Notes: generated by a model not told the origin, from the letters alone. Numbered from the stretch's first letter, positions 31,717-42,500 are shown. The stretch: DNA of 42,500 nucleotides from Schizochytrium sp. TIO01 (GCA_004764695.1 SMSO01000015.1:1-42500); one strand, 5' to 3'. Numbers and translations: made by a program.

Positions 31717-33402
31717 GTACAAAATAAAACAAGCACGGGGCAAGGAATATGGAGAAAATAATATGGTGAGCAGCTTTTGGTTAGGTGGCACACTTGTCCT
31801 CAGTCGGTTTTTAATATGCTGCAGCGGGTTTTATCTGAAACCTGCGATCTAGCGAGCTTGCACTACTAGTAGTAGATACCTCTAGAGGTACAGGTAACCA
31901 TATTACTACTATACTCTTAAAGGCGTGAAGTACACCCCTCCAAGTCTGGATGTTCATATAAAGTATAATGTAGGTACACTAGTAATGGGTCAGTATGGAA
32001 ATCTTTGCATTTGGGATAGCACGCAGCCATCCAAGCTTGGAGTAGTATGTTCTTCAAAATAGAAGTTTATACTATGAATCATGTTCCGCCCGCGTTCTCG
32101 GTTGCTTTCACTGAGGGTACATGTCTGGAATGACATATTATATGCAAGGATGGAAATACCATATACTCAGTTGAAGTCATCTGATGTAATTAATTTTTTG
32201 ACGTGTAATAAAAAACGGGACCTAAATAAAATTCCATCTCGAAAATTGGAAAAACTTGCTGAGCATCAGATTAGCTAAACTGGATTGGAATTGGTATCTT
32301 GAGAAACAGCAGTAATCTCATTCTTGTTGCTGCACAACAACTGAGAGCTAAATAAAATAGCTAACATAGCATTCGTGGTAAATGCCGCAATGGGAAACAG
32401 AAATTGTATTTTCCAGAGCTTGAAGTAGCAGTTTGAGAAGTATGGATCCAATTCACTGTGGACTACTACCAATTCAGATTAGAAAACGGTCTCATTAGTT
32501 TGAGATGAGTGTAAGTAACATCCAGTCTTGCAGATTGTGATATTTGTAATCACTCATCGAAATCAAAATCATGCATTCTCGTAATTTCCATCTTCCAAGA
32601 CCTAAAGCATGCAAACGCGAAAGCAAGAAGTATAACATAAGTGTATCTTTCCAACACTGTTGCCTTTACGATCTGAATGTTTTATAGAACAGAATTGTGT
32701 CTATGTCATCGATAAAACAGGTCACTAATCCTACGCATGTTCTGAGAATTAAGTATGTCTTTACTCGAGCCTTGACCTAAGCAAAACTATTCTAAACTCT
32801 TAGCGCTACCTATCAAAAGCAGAGAGGCATCTTAATTTCGCCAACCCTTGACAATTGCTTGGGTGGAGGTGGGAACTCATAAAATAGGTCACATTGCCTT
32901 TGATAGTCTATCATAAGTAGCGACATGTACTCAGCCATGAAATCGTTGATCTTCACATGTAAAAGGAACATGATATGAAAAATACCAGGTAGTAGTCCTA
33001 ATAGCAGCTAACCTAGGCAACTAGTAATAGCAAAGGAGGCACAGAAACGGAGTCAAAACACTTTTGCTAGAGCAGAACAGGCAGTCGACAAAACACTGAG
33101 ATAGCAACGAGCCCTATTCCTGTGTCGTCAACCCCTTCTCCCCCCCCTTGCATATACTGGTGTATGGACTGGTATACGTCTCCCGTAGAAAGAAACCCGA
33201 GAAGGGCTGATAAATCTGCTGGTTTCGTTAAGCTCCGTTCGCGTCATAGAGGAAAGCAAAACTTGTGCGCGCAGATCAGGCAACAACTACAGAGAATCCG
33301 CCTCCAAAAACGTCTAGGGCAACCTTTTGCACGATAGCAACAGATACAACTGCCTCTATAGCGTACAAACAACAAGAGGAACTATATCTAAGACTACTAA
33401 AA

Positions 33403-34793
33403 ATGGTCCGCGTAAATTCGCTTGGAGAGGCCCTCGAGGTTATTCATAACAAAAGTGCTGAAGAGGCAGTGTACGTTTTCCCTTTTTTCTTGTAATTTGG
33501 ATTTTCGGATAGGGAAAGCTTCCTCTAAAATTATGGTAACAGTCTTCAATTTGTGGAACTTGACGTCGAGGAAATGCAAGAACTTGCATCGCTTCTTGAA
33601 AAGGAAAAATTATTGAAAAGCCTATGGTACGTTCTCTTTCTCGCACGTAGATGTCTCATCTAAGCAAACCAAAGCGGGTTCATTGATTTGTATCATCGAG
33701 AATAAGCTAACTTTAAATTTATTGGAATATCACATCATAGCCTCTCCCATATCAGTATGGGTCCAGAAGGTGGGCGTGTGCTTGCAAATGCCCTAAAAGC
33801 GAACGCCTCCCTGGAAACACTAAACCGAGTTCCCTTTTGAGGTGTCTCACTACTGTGCGACAGTTAACCAAGTGTTAATCAACGTGTATTGATATGGTCT
33901 TTTTTAGATTATGGAGCAACGATCTCAGCCTGCGCGGCTTATGCGCAGTTGCTGACGTCTTGCGAGTGAATATTTCATTGAAACCCCTGAGGTAAGCAGA
34001 AGGCGATCGTATATTCAAAGATTCGCATTCCTCAAATTGGCTACTCACTTGCCCTATGAAATATATGCGCTTACTCTACCACTTTCAGCATTGCAGATGA
34101 CCCTGTCTGTGCTGAAAGTGCAGTCGCACTTGCAAATGCATTGCGTGATAATACAACGCTGCAGTCTTTCGCGTAAGTTCAACTCCAGCGTGAAATGTGC
34201 AATAGCCCTTTACTTACTTTTCAAAACAGTGTTTGGAGCAACGAGCTTGGGGCCGAATCAGCAATCAAGATTGCTGAAGTCATTCAGTTCAACTCAGTCC
34301 TAATAGATTTAAAGTAAGTACTTGATGCCCCCTTGTTATTCTACGGATCACTAACAGTAGCCCATGGATGGTCTTTGATGTGTTCATCATGCAGCCTTTC
34401 CCGAGATGAGCCTGGGCCCAGGGACGCAGAAGTTATTGCAGGAGCTTTTAAATTAGATAGATCTCTGCTCAGCCTTGAGTAAGTTTTACCGTGAAGGGAT
34501 TTTGGGTTTTCCACCTGACTAACCCAAGACTAATCTCTATATGTCGCTCTTTATTTACTAGTATATCATGCAACAATATCGGCAACGAAGACACCAATGA
34601 GCTTGCAAAAGCCTTGGCAGAAAACGCCTCGTTGAAGTCTTTACAAGGCGCATAGATGACACTATTAAATTTTTGGCATGGGAAAATGCGCAAACTATTT
34701 GCTAACCTATTTATCGTACAATGGGATTACTTCGAGCGGCGGATGTGCTCTTGCACAGGCATTGCGGATCAATACAGGATCAGAAATCTTGGT
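33403..34793 (+). pseudogene. Decaying LRR-exon gene (no effector domain)
   Basis: A start exon (33403-33470, MVRVNSLGEALEVI) is followed by LRR exons of exactly 84 bases: 33543-33626, 33741-33824, 33908-33991, 34089-34172, 34230-34313, 34395-34478, 34562-34645, and a remnant at 34710-34793. Joined in phase 2 they read as 28-residue LRRs (for example LWSNDLSLRGLCAVADVL). Three splice sites are broken. The exon ending at 33824 is followed by CCGAGT where GTGAGT is expected, and reading on hits a stop. The exon ending at 34645 has AGGCGC instead of a GT donor and runs into TAG at 34653-34655. The remnant has CCTA instead of an AG acceptor. No RING or kinase part follows. A short working gene ending at 34655 would still need a different donor at 33824. 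Confidence 0.68.
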
Positions 34794-35718
34794 GTACGTT
34801 TTGAGCAAGCACATATGCATGGTTGAATTCTCCTCATCACTTTGCGTGTCGTTGCTCTGTTTGATTCTACAAGCACTTTGAATAATAAATTGCAGAGCTG
34901 TAGCCTTTTGCCTTTTGGAGATTGGTTGGGTCAACTTGTGGCAAATATATGGCTCTTTGTATAAAAGTCCGTCGATTAATTGCTAGTAGTAGATCTGAAT
35001 ATATGGCTTAAGAAAGTGAAGGAGGAAACCACTTTGTGAGGGTATAAATAAGCAGAAGAACCTGGCAGACTCATTACAGCGTCCTACAGTGGTGGGAATG
35101 CAAAAGCTTTTGGTCAGAGCTTGCTACTTATATATATGTTCTATTGTGTAATATTACATAGACTAAAACAAAGATTATATCCTATTTCGAAGTAATGTTC
35201 AGCTAGGTGCCTTACCCTACCTCAATTTAAACTAACCTAACTCTACAGCCCGACACTCTTTGCCTCAACATGGTACATTCATCCTAGAACATCAAGAACC
35301 AAGTCTCATCCTTTTTACTTTCACCTTCGTCGACAGGCTTCACTTCATTACTTCATCTGAGTTCGCCATTTTCTTGTCAGACTACCTATGTACACTCTAC
35401 TACACAAGCTAATATGCAATTACCTGTAAAGAGTACGTAACGATTTCGGAGAAAGTGTTGTGTCTGTGATACTACACTGGTCCTACGTTTAATGAAGTCC
35501 TTGTGCAAAATTAGAAAAGCGCAAAACTCCACAACCTTCGTGTCGTAGTGTCCAAAGATTGATGGGAGCGTGTGCGAGGAAGTTGCGTATCCCAGGCTCT
35601 CTGATGGTAGATTGGAGCAGCGATCAGATGCCCCAAAATATAAATTGGTTGCAAGGAGGTGTAAAGAAATGGAAACAAATCGCCAGATTTAGAGTTGCAG
35701 AGATTCGTTTATTTTTAA
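34794..35718. other. Intergenic
   Basis: No domain-bearing frame. The segment separates the LRR pseudogene from the 3' end of the LRR-kinase-RING gene, and may hold further eroded remains of the pseudogene. Confidence 0.45.
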
Positions 35719-38700
35719 TTATTCCAATCTAAAATCTGCGCCAACAATATCTGGTGTTAGCAAAGGTGACAATAAGTCTTTCAGAACGAGTCGAAGATTT
35801 CTATCCTGAATTTGTGCATTCCAGTACTCACGCAGACGTTCTGCGCGGAGCAACTGCCACGCCTCACGAACCTGCTCAAATGAATCAGGGTAAAATATAT
35901 CCTGCCCAAGTCTTCTTGAACAGGTTCTCACATGATCATGACAAACATTTGCATCGTGAGAACTGTAGCCAAGACACCAAGCGCAGAAGTGATGACCGCA
36001 AGCACGATTAATACACTCTACAGCACAGCACCCCTTAAAATCGTTCACATAAGCGTTACAATTCGGACAACATGTGCTCAAGATCTTCTCTTGAATATGA
36101 AGTAAATGATGCTCTGCGTCACTCTTCTGTTCACCTGCACGTAGAGCTCGTGCTATGCGCCTTCGGATCTCTTTCTCCGCCCAAACTGCTGCTTCCATTT
36201 CTGCCTTCATCTTCGCAATCAACAAAAGATGATTCAAAGCAGTTGGTGCAAGACGGGTGATTTCTTGACCTGCTATTCTTCCACCACATTCAGGTTTCAT
36301 GCACGCCATCGTTCCATCAGCATCCACTCTTACGTCAGCAAGTGGTTGCGCCGCCGCTTTCACTGTAGCCTCGATACAGTCTCTGCAAAGGAAGTCTCCC
36401 TCCTCGCAGCTCGTGCCCTCGGAAAGCAGATGCTCCTCCAAACATACAAGACATTCCTTGAGAGGGATTTTAGGAGGTCCAAAAGTTTCATGTTGGAGCG
36501 CTTGACGAGCGGTTGGACGTTGACTAGGGTCTGTTGCTGTAAGATCATCGATAAGTTTCTGCATTGTAGCGGTTCGCTCAGTAGGATACAGCTCCTTTAA
36601 GCTTATGCCTACAGAGTACATGTCCATCGCTGTTTCAAACCTATCTACAGGCCCATTCTGCAACTCGGGGGCAACGTACCGTGGCGTTGCCTGAAGTGAT
36701 GTGTAAGTTGCAGTGTAGTCTGCAACCTTGATGCCGTCAAAGTCGCCGATCAATGGTGTCCCGTTGCTTGTGAGAAAAATGTTTTCTGGTTTGATGTCAC
36801 AATGCACGATCCCGTGGGTATGTAAATCCGCAACACCGATAAGCAGGCCCATAGCAAGTCGGTCGCGCGCTGCTTTGCCTTCGTTAGGATGACTCTCAAT
36901 CCACTTGGCAAGGTCACCTTGCTCGTAGAAAGGCATGACAATACAACCACGCGGTTCTCCATTAGAGGTATCCACAAAAGCGCCAGTGATACGTATCACG
37001 TGCTGAGACACTACGTTTCCCATATTTGCAGCTTGCCTGTAAAATATTTTGTGTTGGCTCGAATGGCCGAGTTGAAATTGTTTCAAAACCATAGTTTTAC
37101 CAACGTTGTCAAGAACCCTTTGTACTCTCTTGCCACCTCTGGAAGCAAGGGGCTCGCCAACAGGCTTGAAGTCCGCGACTGTGACATTCGTCAACCAAAG
37201 GTCAGAACATGCTACTTCAAAAACACCCTCTGCACTTACGTGAAGCCTTTCCAGCCAGGCTCTATCTTGCAGCAACTCTGGGTAATGTTCCTGCGCATGT
37301 TGCAGAGTCTCAGCAAGCTTATGACGAAAAGCTTTGCTAAGCTCCATAGGGTTGCCTTGAGAGAGAATGAGCTCTTGTTTCGTGATTCGATTTCTATAGT
37401 GCTCTCGTTCTTCCTCGTCCAGGTCCTCAGCGTCGACATCTTCTCTAGCTCTTTTTAATCTTTCTGTGGCTTTCCTCGACTTGTCAAGTTTCTGGTATAA
37501 TGCTTCCACATCTGAGATATCCGGTCCTTTCAAACCTAGTGCTGCATAGTCATACAGCTCAGAGAGCTCTTCTGGTGTGTACTTGTTCGCGTCATTCAAC
37601 ACTGTGCTTTCAGAGTATCCTTCAAATCGAGCGAATGTTGAACTTATCGCGCAAAATATTTTGGACAAGTGGGAACGAACTGTATCTCCTTGTAGAGCTT
37701 CGATCTCTTCCTTGAGAGCACTCTCAAGTTCAGACAACTCGGGTCCTAGCTCCATGGCCTGCTCAGGTGATCTCAGAGCAACCGATAATCCATCACCAAG
37801 TTCTAGCTCAGACAATCGAGAGATGACGCGTTTTACAGCTTGTTGGCTTCGTTCACCAATGTTGTTGGGACAACCTTCTCCACTCCTCTTGTACCCTTCC
37901 ACGCATTGGACAGCCTGAACAACGAGTTCTTGGCAGTGTTTGAAGTCATCTGTGCTGGTTTCTTCATCGACTGGTACAAGGTTGATCTTTAGATCGTTTA
38001 CCAAACTTTCGACTCTCACTTTGAATTCTCGCACTGCACTCTCATCACTTTCGCAAAGGTTGGCGCGAACCCATGGGTACACAACCTGCAAAAGTGAATA
38101 CAGGTGCCTCCGTTCGGTGTTCCGCTTTTCGATGAGGCTGGCCAAGCCATTTGCGGAGCTTGCACGAATCTGGCCTTGTACCACGTCAAGACTCTCTTTG
38201 GAGTTCTTGATGTCAGCGAAAACCTGTCGCAACTTCACTTGGCCAAAGTAGCCCTGAATCGCCGGTCGAACGAATTCCTCAAGCAGGGCAATCCCAGTCT
38301 GCAGGGAGTTTCCTCTGACCCCCCCTCGGTCCGCGCGCAAGTCCGAGACTTTCTTCCCAAGCTGCACCACATCAGCGAAACTCACGCTCGCTCCATCCGG
38401 CCGTTCTCTGAGGCGAACAAGAAGACGTAAGCAAACGAGCAAAATGATGTTGAGGCAGCAACAAAAGCAGAAGCAAAAGTTAGGATACCCTCTATCTCAA
38501 TAACACAATCCTCGGAATGAATAATTACACGATCCCAAACAAAGACTGACCGCATGAACTTACCCAGATCCATCCAAAGTAGCAGGCTCGGCGCCATCAA
38601 TGCCGTCTTGCTCGTTCTTGGGCTCTGCAGAAGGCTCGCTTTCTGCCGACTCAATGAAGTCGGTGTCTGACGAGAAATCTGCAATGTCCTCTCCAGGAGA

Positions 38701-41700
38701 ACACACCCTTTCGAACAATTGTTTAGGGGTTCCAGAAGAATTGTCATAGCTGCATTTGATAAATCAATGAACGAAAGAAAGACAGTAAAAGCGCTTGTTA
38801 GAAAAACGATGCACGCAACTAAAGACGGCCTCGGAAGTCCATATGGAGACATGGAGAGAACCAGCGAAGGCAAGGCTTTGCGCAAGCTGGGAACAGCAGC
38901 AGAGGGAACGGAACTTACAAGATAAAAACAGAAGGACATGCTTTGTGCAGTGCCTTTGCGACGGCCTTTGCGCCCTCCGAGCCAATGTTGTTGCTACGAA
39001 GACTGTGAGTATAAATGAATAAGTTTGTTTTGTTCATTCGTTGTCAGGAAAGACAGGTCCAGTCAGTTGATCCTGTTTTGTTTTCTTTTTCCTCACAATA
39101 AAAAGCAATCACCTCTTCTTCTTCTGCTGCTGCTGCTGCCTATCAAATTATATAGATTTCCTTCTTCTCTTTGTAAAAAAGAAAAGACTTCTTTGCCTTT
39201 CTAAAGTACCCAACTACGTAAACTACGTTGGTAGTGTACCAGCAGTACTACAGACACCAAGCACTAAAAAGAAAGAAAGAAAAAGCTTGGTCCTGACTAT
39301 TACGATAGCTTTCCCTCGTGGATGATTCCACAAACGTACTGTAAAGTTTGAAGGTTCTTGCATCCCTCGAGTGCCTTTGCGACGGCCTTTGCGCCCTCTG
39401 AGCCAATGTTGTTCTTCCAAAGACTGTGAGTATAAATGAATAAGTTTGTTTTGTTCATTCGTTGTCAGGAAAGACAGGTCCAGTCAGTTGATCCTGTTTG
39501 TTTTGTTTTTCCTCACAATAAAAAGCAATCACCTCTTCTTCTTCTGCTGCTGCTGCCTATCGAATTATATAGATTTCCTTCTTCTCTTTGAAAAAAAGAA
39601 AAGACTTCTTTGCCTTTCTTTGCGTACCCAACTACGTAAACTACTTAGGTAGTGTACCAGCAGTACTACAAACACCAAGCACTAAAAAGAAAGAAAGAAA
39701 AAGCTTGGTCCTGACTATTACGATAGCTTTCCCTCGTGGATGATTCCACAAACGTACTGTAAAGTTTGAAGGTTCTTGCATCCCTCGAGTGCCTTTGCGA
39801 CGGCCTTTGCGCCCTCCGAGCCAATGTTGTTGTCACCAAGACTGTGAGTATAAATGAATAAGTTTGTTTTGTTCATTCGTTGTCAGGAAAGACAGGTCCA
39901 GTCAGTTGATCCTGTTTTGTTTCGATTTTCCTCACAATAAAAAGCAATCATCTCTTCTTCTGCTCCTGCTGCCTATCAAATTATATAGATTTCCTTCTTC
40001 TCTTTGTAAAAAAGAAAAGACTTCTTTGCCTTTCTTTGCGTACCCAACTACATAAACTACTTAGGTAGTGTACTACAAACACCAAGCACTAAAAAGAAAG
40101 AAAGAAAAAGCTTGGTCCTGACTATTACGATAGCTTTCCCTCGTGGATGATTCCATAAACGTACTCTAAAGTTTGAAGGTTCTTGCATCCCTCGAGTGCC
40201 TTTGCGACGGCCTTTGCTCCCTCATCGCCAATCTTGTTCCAATCAAGACTGTGAGTATAAATGATTAAGTTTGTTTTGTTCATTCGTTGTCAGGAAAGAC
40301 AGGTCCAGTCAGTTGATCCTGTTTTGTTTCGATTTTCCTCACAATAAAAAGCAATCATCTCTTCTTCTGCTGCTGCTGCTGCCTATCAAATTATATAGAT
40401 TTCCTTCTTCTCTTTGTAAAAAAGAAAAGACTTCTTTGCCTTCCTTTGCGTACCCAACTACATAAACTACTTAGGTAGTGTACTACAAACACCAAGCACT
40501 AAAAAGAAAGAAAGAAAAAGCTTGGTCCTGACTATTACGATAGCTTTCCCTCGTGGATGATTCCACAAACGTACGACAAAGTTTGAAGGTTCTTGCATCC
40601 CTCGAGTGCCTTTGCGACGGCCTTTGCGCCCTCATCGCCAATGTTGTTCCTTTCAAGACTGTGAGTATAAATAAATAAGGTTTTTCATTTGTTGTCAGGA
40701 AAGACAGCTCTGGTCAGTTGATCCTGTTTTGTTTTGTTTTTCCTTACAATAAAAAGCAATCAGCTTTTGTTCTGCTACTGCTGTTGCCTATGAAATTATA
40801 TAGATTTCCTTCCTCTCTTTGTAAAAAAGAAAAGACTTCTTTGCCTTTCTTTGCGTACCCAACTACGTAAACTACTTAGGTAGTGTGCCAGCAGTACTAC
40901 AAACACAAGCACTAAGAAGAAAGAAAGAAAAAGCTTGGTCCTGACTATTACGATAGCTTTCCCTCGTGGATGATTCCACAAACGTACTTTAAAGTTTGAA
41001 GGTTCTTGCATCCCTCGAGTGCCTTTGCGACGGCCTTTGCGCCCTCATCGCCAATGTTGTTCCTTTCAAGACTGTGAGTATAAATAAATAAGGTTTTTCA
41101 TTTGTTGTCAGGAAAGACAGCTCTGGTCAGTTGATCCTGTTTTGTTTTGTTTTTCCTTACAATAAAAAGCAATCAGCTTTTGTTCTGCTACTGCTGTTGC
41201 CTATGAAATTATATAGATTTCCTTCCTCTCTTTGTAAAAAAGAAAAGACTTCTTTGCCTTTCTTTGCGTACCCAACTACGTAAACTACTTAGGTAGTGTA
41301 CCAGCAGTACTACAAACACCAAGCACTCAAAACAAAGAAAGAAAAAGCTTGGACCTGACTATTACGATAGCTTTCCCTCGTGGATGATTCCACAAACGTA
41401 CTCTAAAATTTGAAGGTTCTTGCATCCCTCGAGTGCCTTTGCGACGGCCTTTGCGCCCTCTGAGCCAATGTTGTTTTGAGAAAGACTGTGAGTATAAATG
41501 AATAAGTTTGTTTTGTTCATTCGTTGTCAGGAAAGACAGGTCCAGTCAGTTGATCCTGTTTTGTTTTGTTTTTCCTCACAATAAAAAGCAATCACCTCTT
41601 CTTCTTCTGCTGCTGCTGCTGCGTATCAAATTATATAGATTTCCTTCTTCTCTTTGTAAAAAAGAAAAGACTTCTTTGCCTTTCTTTGCGTACCCAACTA

Positions 41701-42136
41701 CGTAAACTACTTAGGTAGTGTACCAGCAGTACTACAAACACCAAGCACTAAAAAGAAAGAAAGAAAAAGCTTGGTCCTGACTATTACGATAGCTTTCCCT
41801 CGTGGATGATTCCACAAACGTACCCAAGACGAGTCAGGTTCTTGCATCCCTCGAGTGCCTTTGCGACGGCCTTTGCGCCCTCACGACCAATTCTTTTCCC
41901 ACCAAGACTGTGTTTGTTTGTTTGTTTGTGAACAAGTGAGAGTAAGTATATGCCATTTCCAACTTCTTCATTAGTGCCACTACTAGTTCAATTCTATTCT
42001 TCTTCTACAAAGCTGACTACTACAACACATCGACGACACGATGCCTCCTCTTCTGTCTCCTCCCTTCTGCATCGTGCACCTACCAAATCTCCGTCGTATC
42101 TTCTGTGATGTCCTCAATTCTCTCTGCTTTGGTCAT
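35719..42136 (-). CDS. LRR-kinase-RING1-RING2 protein (receptor-like ubiquitin ligase)
   Basis: Eleven exons: 42136-42084, then eight LRR exons of 84 bases (41907-41824, 41485-41402, 41071-40988, 40658-40575, 40248-40165, 39841-39758, 39423-39340, 39002-38919), then 38749-38564 and 38407-35719. All introns are GT-AG and phase 2. The sum is 3600 bases, 1199 residues plus stop. Order: short N-terminus (MTKAERIEDI), eight 28-residue LRRs, acidic linker, long helical region (~305-705), and protein kinase (~709-942). Kinase motifs are VLK, HCDIKPENIFL, GDFDG in place of DFG, and APEL. RING1 follows (~955, CLVC ... SCEEGDFLCRDC, Asp in place of the usual His), then a helical linker without IBR, RING2 (~1082-1116, CPNC ... 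FKGCC ... CGHHFCAWC) and the WQLLRAERLREYW ... PLLTPDIVG tail shared with the gene at 28132. No signal peptide or membrane helix, so it is probably cytosolic. Sensing by the LRRs with kinase and ubiquitin output is inference. Confidence 0.85.
38919..41907 (-). repeat. Tandem LRR exon + intron array, 8 exons, ~407-422-base period
   Basis: Successive exon starts lie 421, 418, 407, 410, 413, 414 and 422 bases apart. Each unit is an 84-base exon plus an intron of 323-338 bases. Introns share donor GTACGT, a (CTG/CAG)n patch, a GAAAGAAAG patch near the donor and acceptor ACTCACAG. By eye the introns are nearly identical. Units with introns 40659-40987 and 41072-41401 share private variants (TTTTTCATTTG, AGCTCTGGTC) and are the youngest pair. 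The rightmost intron (41908-42083) and the last exon's 3' half are unrelated to the unit and mark its edges. Confidence 0.93.
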
Positions 42137-42244
42137 CGTGTTTTGCAGCAGTGAGTGTCACCTTTGATGGATGGATTGATGGATTGATCAATCGCGTTGA
42201 TATTGACTTTGCTTTGTCTTTGTCTTCGCTTTGCTTTGGCGCTC

Positions 42245-42291
<47 letters not shown>

Positions 42292-42500
42292 TAGTTTGAG
42301 TCTTCGCTCGCGCTGCTGATCAGGAACGGAGACTTCTGCTCTCTCTTCTTCTTCTCCTTCTCCTTCTTCTGAGCTGCAAGGAAGGAGGATCGGGTGGACT
42401 CCTCGCGATGCCTCGCAAGTGCCTCAGTAGACCAAGCCTCGCCCACGAACAGCGGACGCGTGGAGGGGTGTGGCACGCGAGAGGTCGCGGGTGCGTGGAT
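42137..42500. other. 5' flank of the LRR-kinase-RING gene
   Basis: Contains a (GA)n tract and GC-richer sequence near the window end. A 120-residue minus-strand frame here (42114-42476) is largely translated repeat (Ser-Leu run) and overlaps the real start codon in another frame. Confidence 0.5.
42247..42291. repeat. (GA)n dinucleotide tract
   Basis: About 20 GA copies ending in GAAAGAGAG. It lies ~110 bases upstream of the LRR-kinase-RING start codon, a common position for promoter GA tracts. Confidence 0.9.

Larger units (their letters stand above)
30471..33402. other. Intergenic with repeats
   Basis: No gene supported in ~2.9 kb, apart from the likely promoter of the LRR-RING gene at its left end. 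It holds a (GAAA)n tract, an exact tandem duplication of 152 bases, the palindrome CCAAGCTTGG three times, and TAGGTACCTA-type motifs. A frame at 33265 runs in phase into the pseudogene start and could be its 5' extension. Confidence 0.5.

Noticed and set aside
39446-41705. Repeated ~65-residue plus-strand frames
   Set aside because: These are the tandem introns read backwards. They recur because the units recur, and they match no domain.
38919-41907. CRISPR-like array
   Set aside because: The period is over 400 bases, the units are exon plus intron with splice signals, and the genome is eukaryotic.
42114-42476. 120-residue minus-strand frame upstream of the LRR array
   Set aside because: Its Ser-Leu run is the translated (GA)n tract. 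It reads past the start codon of the real gene in a different frame.

Overview
The window is nuclear DNA of a unicellular eukaryote. Its genes are intron-poor or have short GT-AG introns (donors GTAAGT, GTACGT or GTGAGT), long gene-free stretches are full of microsatellites, there is a small tRNA gene cluster, and typical eukaryotic proteins are present (NELF-C/D, APC15, P450, NUDT12-like, CSKMT-like). A protist of the stramenopile type, perhaps a thraustochytrid/labyrinthulid, is my best guess. This rests on gene style and on ribonuclease-inhibitor-type LRR genes, not on any marker gene.

Layout. 1-282 (-): start of an unrecognised gene cut by the window edge. About 690-1069: a GC-rich, hairpin-dense block that may be a structured RNA. 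2875-6129 (+): a NELF-C/D (TH1) homologue with an added WW domain. 6879-7509 (-): a small ZZ + SEC-C zinc protein, two exons. 8633-9237 (+): an APC15-like anaphase-promoting-complex subunit, two exons. 9757-10506 (-): a class I methyltransferase, probably mitochondrial. 11891-13360 (+): a NUDT12/NudC-like Nudix hydrolase with a C-terminal membrane anchor. 13834-14410: three identical tRNA-Val(UAC) genes. 15648-17219 (-): a bacterial-type [4Fe-4S] L-serine dehydratase with a mitochondrial-like leader. 17220-25462: 8.2 kb with no supportable gene and many simple repeats. 25463-27280 (+): a membrane-anchored cytochrome P450.

The most remarkable part is 28.1-42.1 kb. It holds three relatives built from phase-2 exons of about 84 bp, each encoding one 28-residue leucine-rich repeat. 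(i) 28132-30470 (-): a 632-residue LRR protein ending in RING1-helical linker-RING2. (ii) 33403-34793 (+): LRR exons only, with broken splice sites, apparently a pseudogene. (iii) 35719-42136 (-): eight LRR exons, an acidic linker, a helical region, a protein kinase domain and the same RING1-linker-RING2-C-terminal module. My 11-exon model of (iii) gives exactly 1200 codons. In (iii) the LRR exon plus its intron of about 330 bp is tandemly repeated with near identity, yet the codons for exposed beta-strand residues differ from unit to unit. That pattern suggests a receptor array that diversifies at its ligand-contact surface and is coupled to kinase and ubiquitin-ligase outputs. It is the best candidate here for an undescribed system.

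The housekeeping genes (transcription elongation, cell cycle, NAD and serine metabolism, methylation) show no operon-like coupling.
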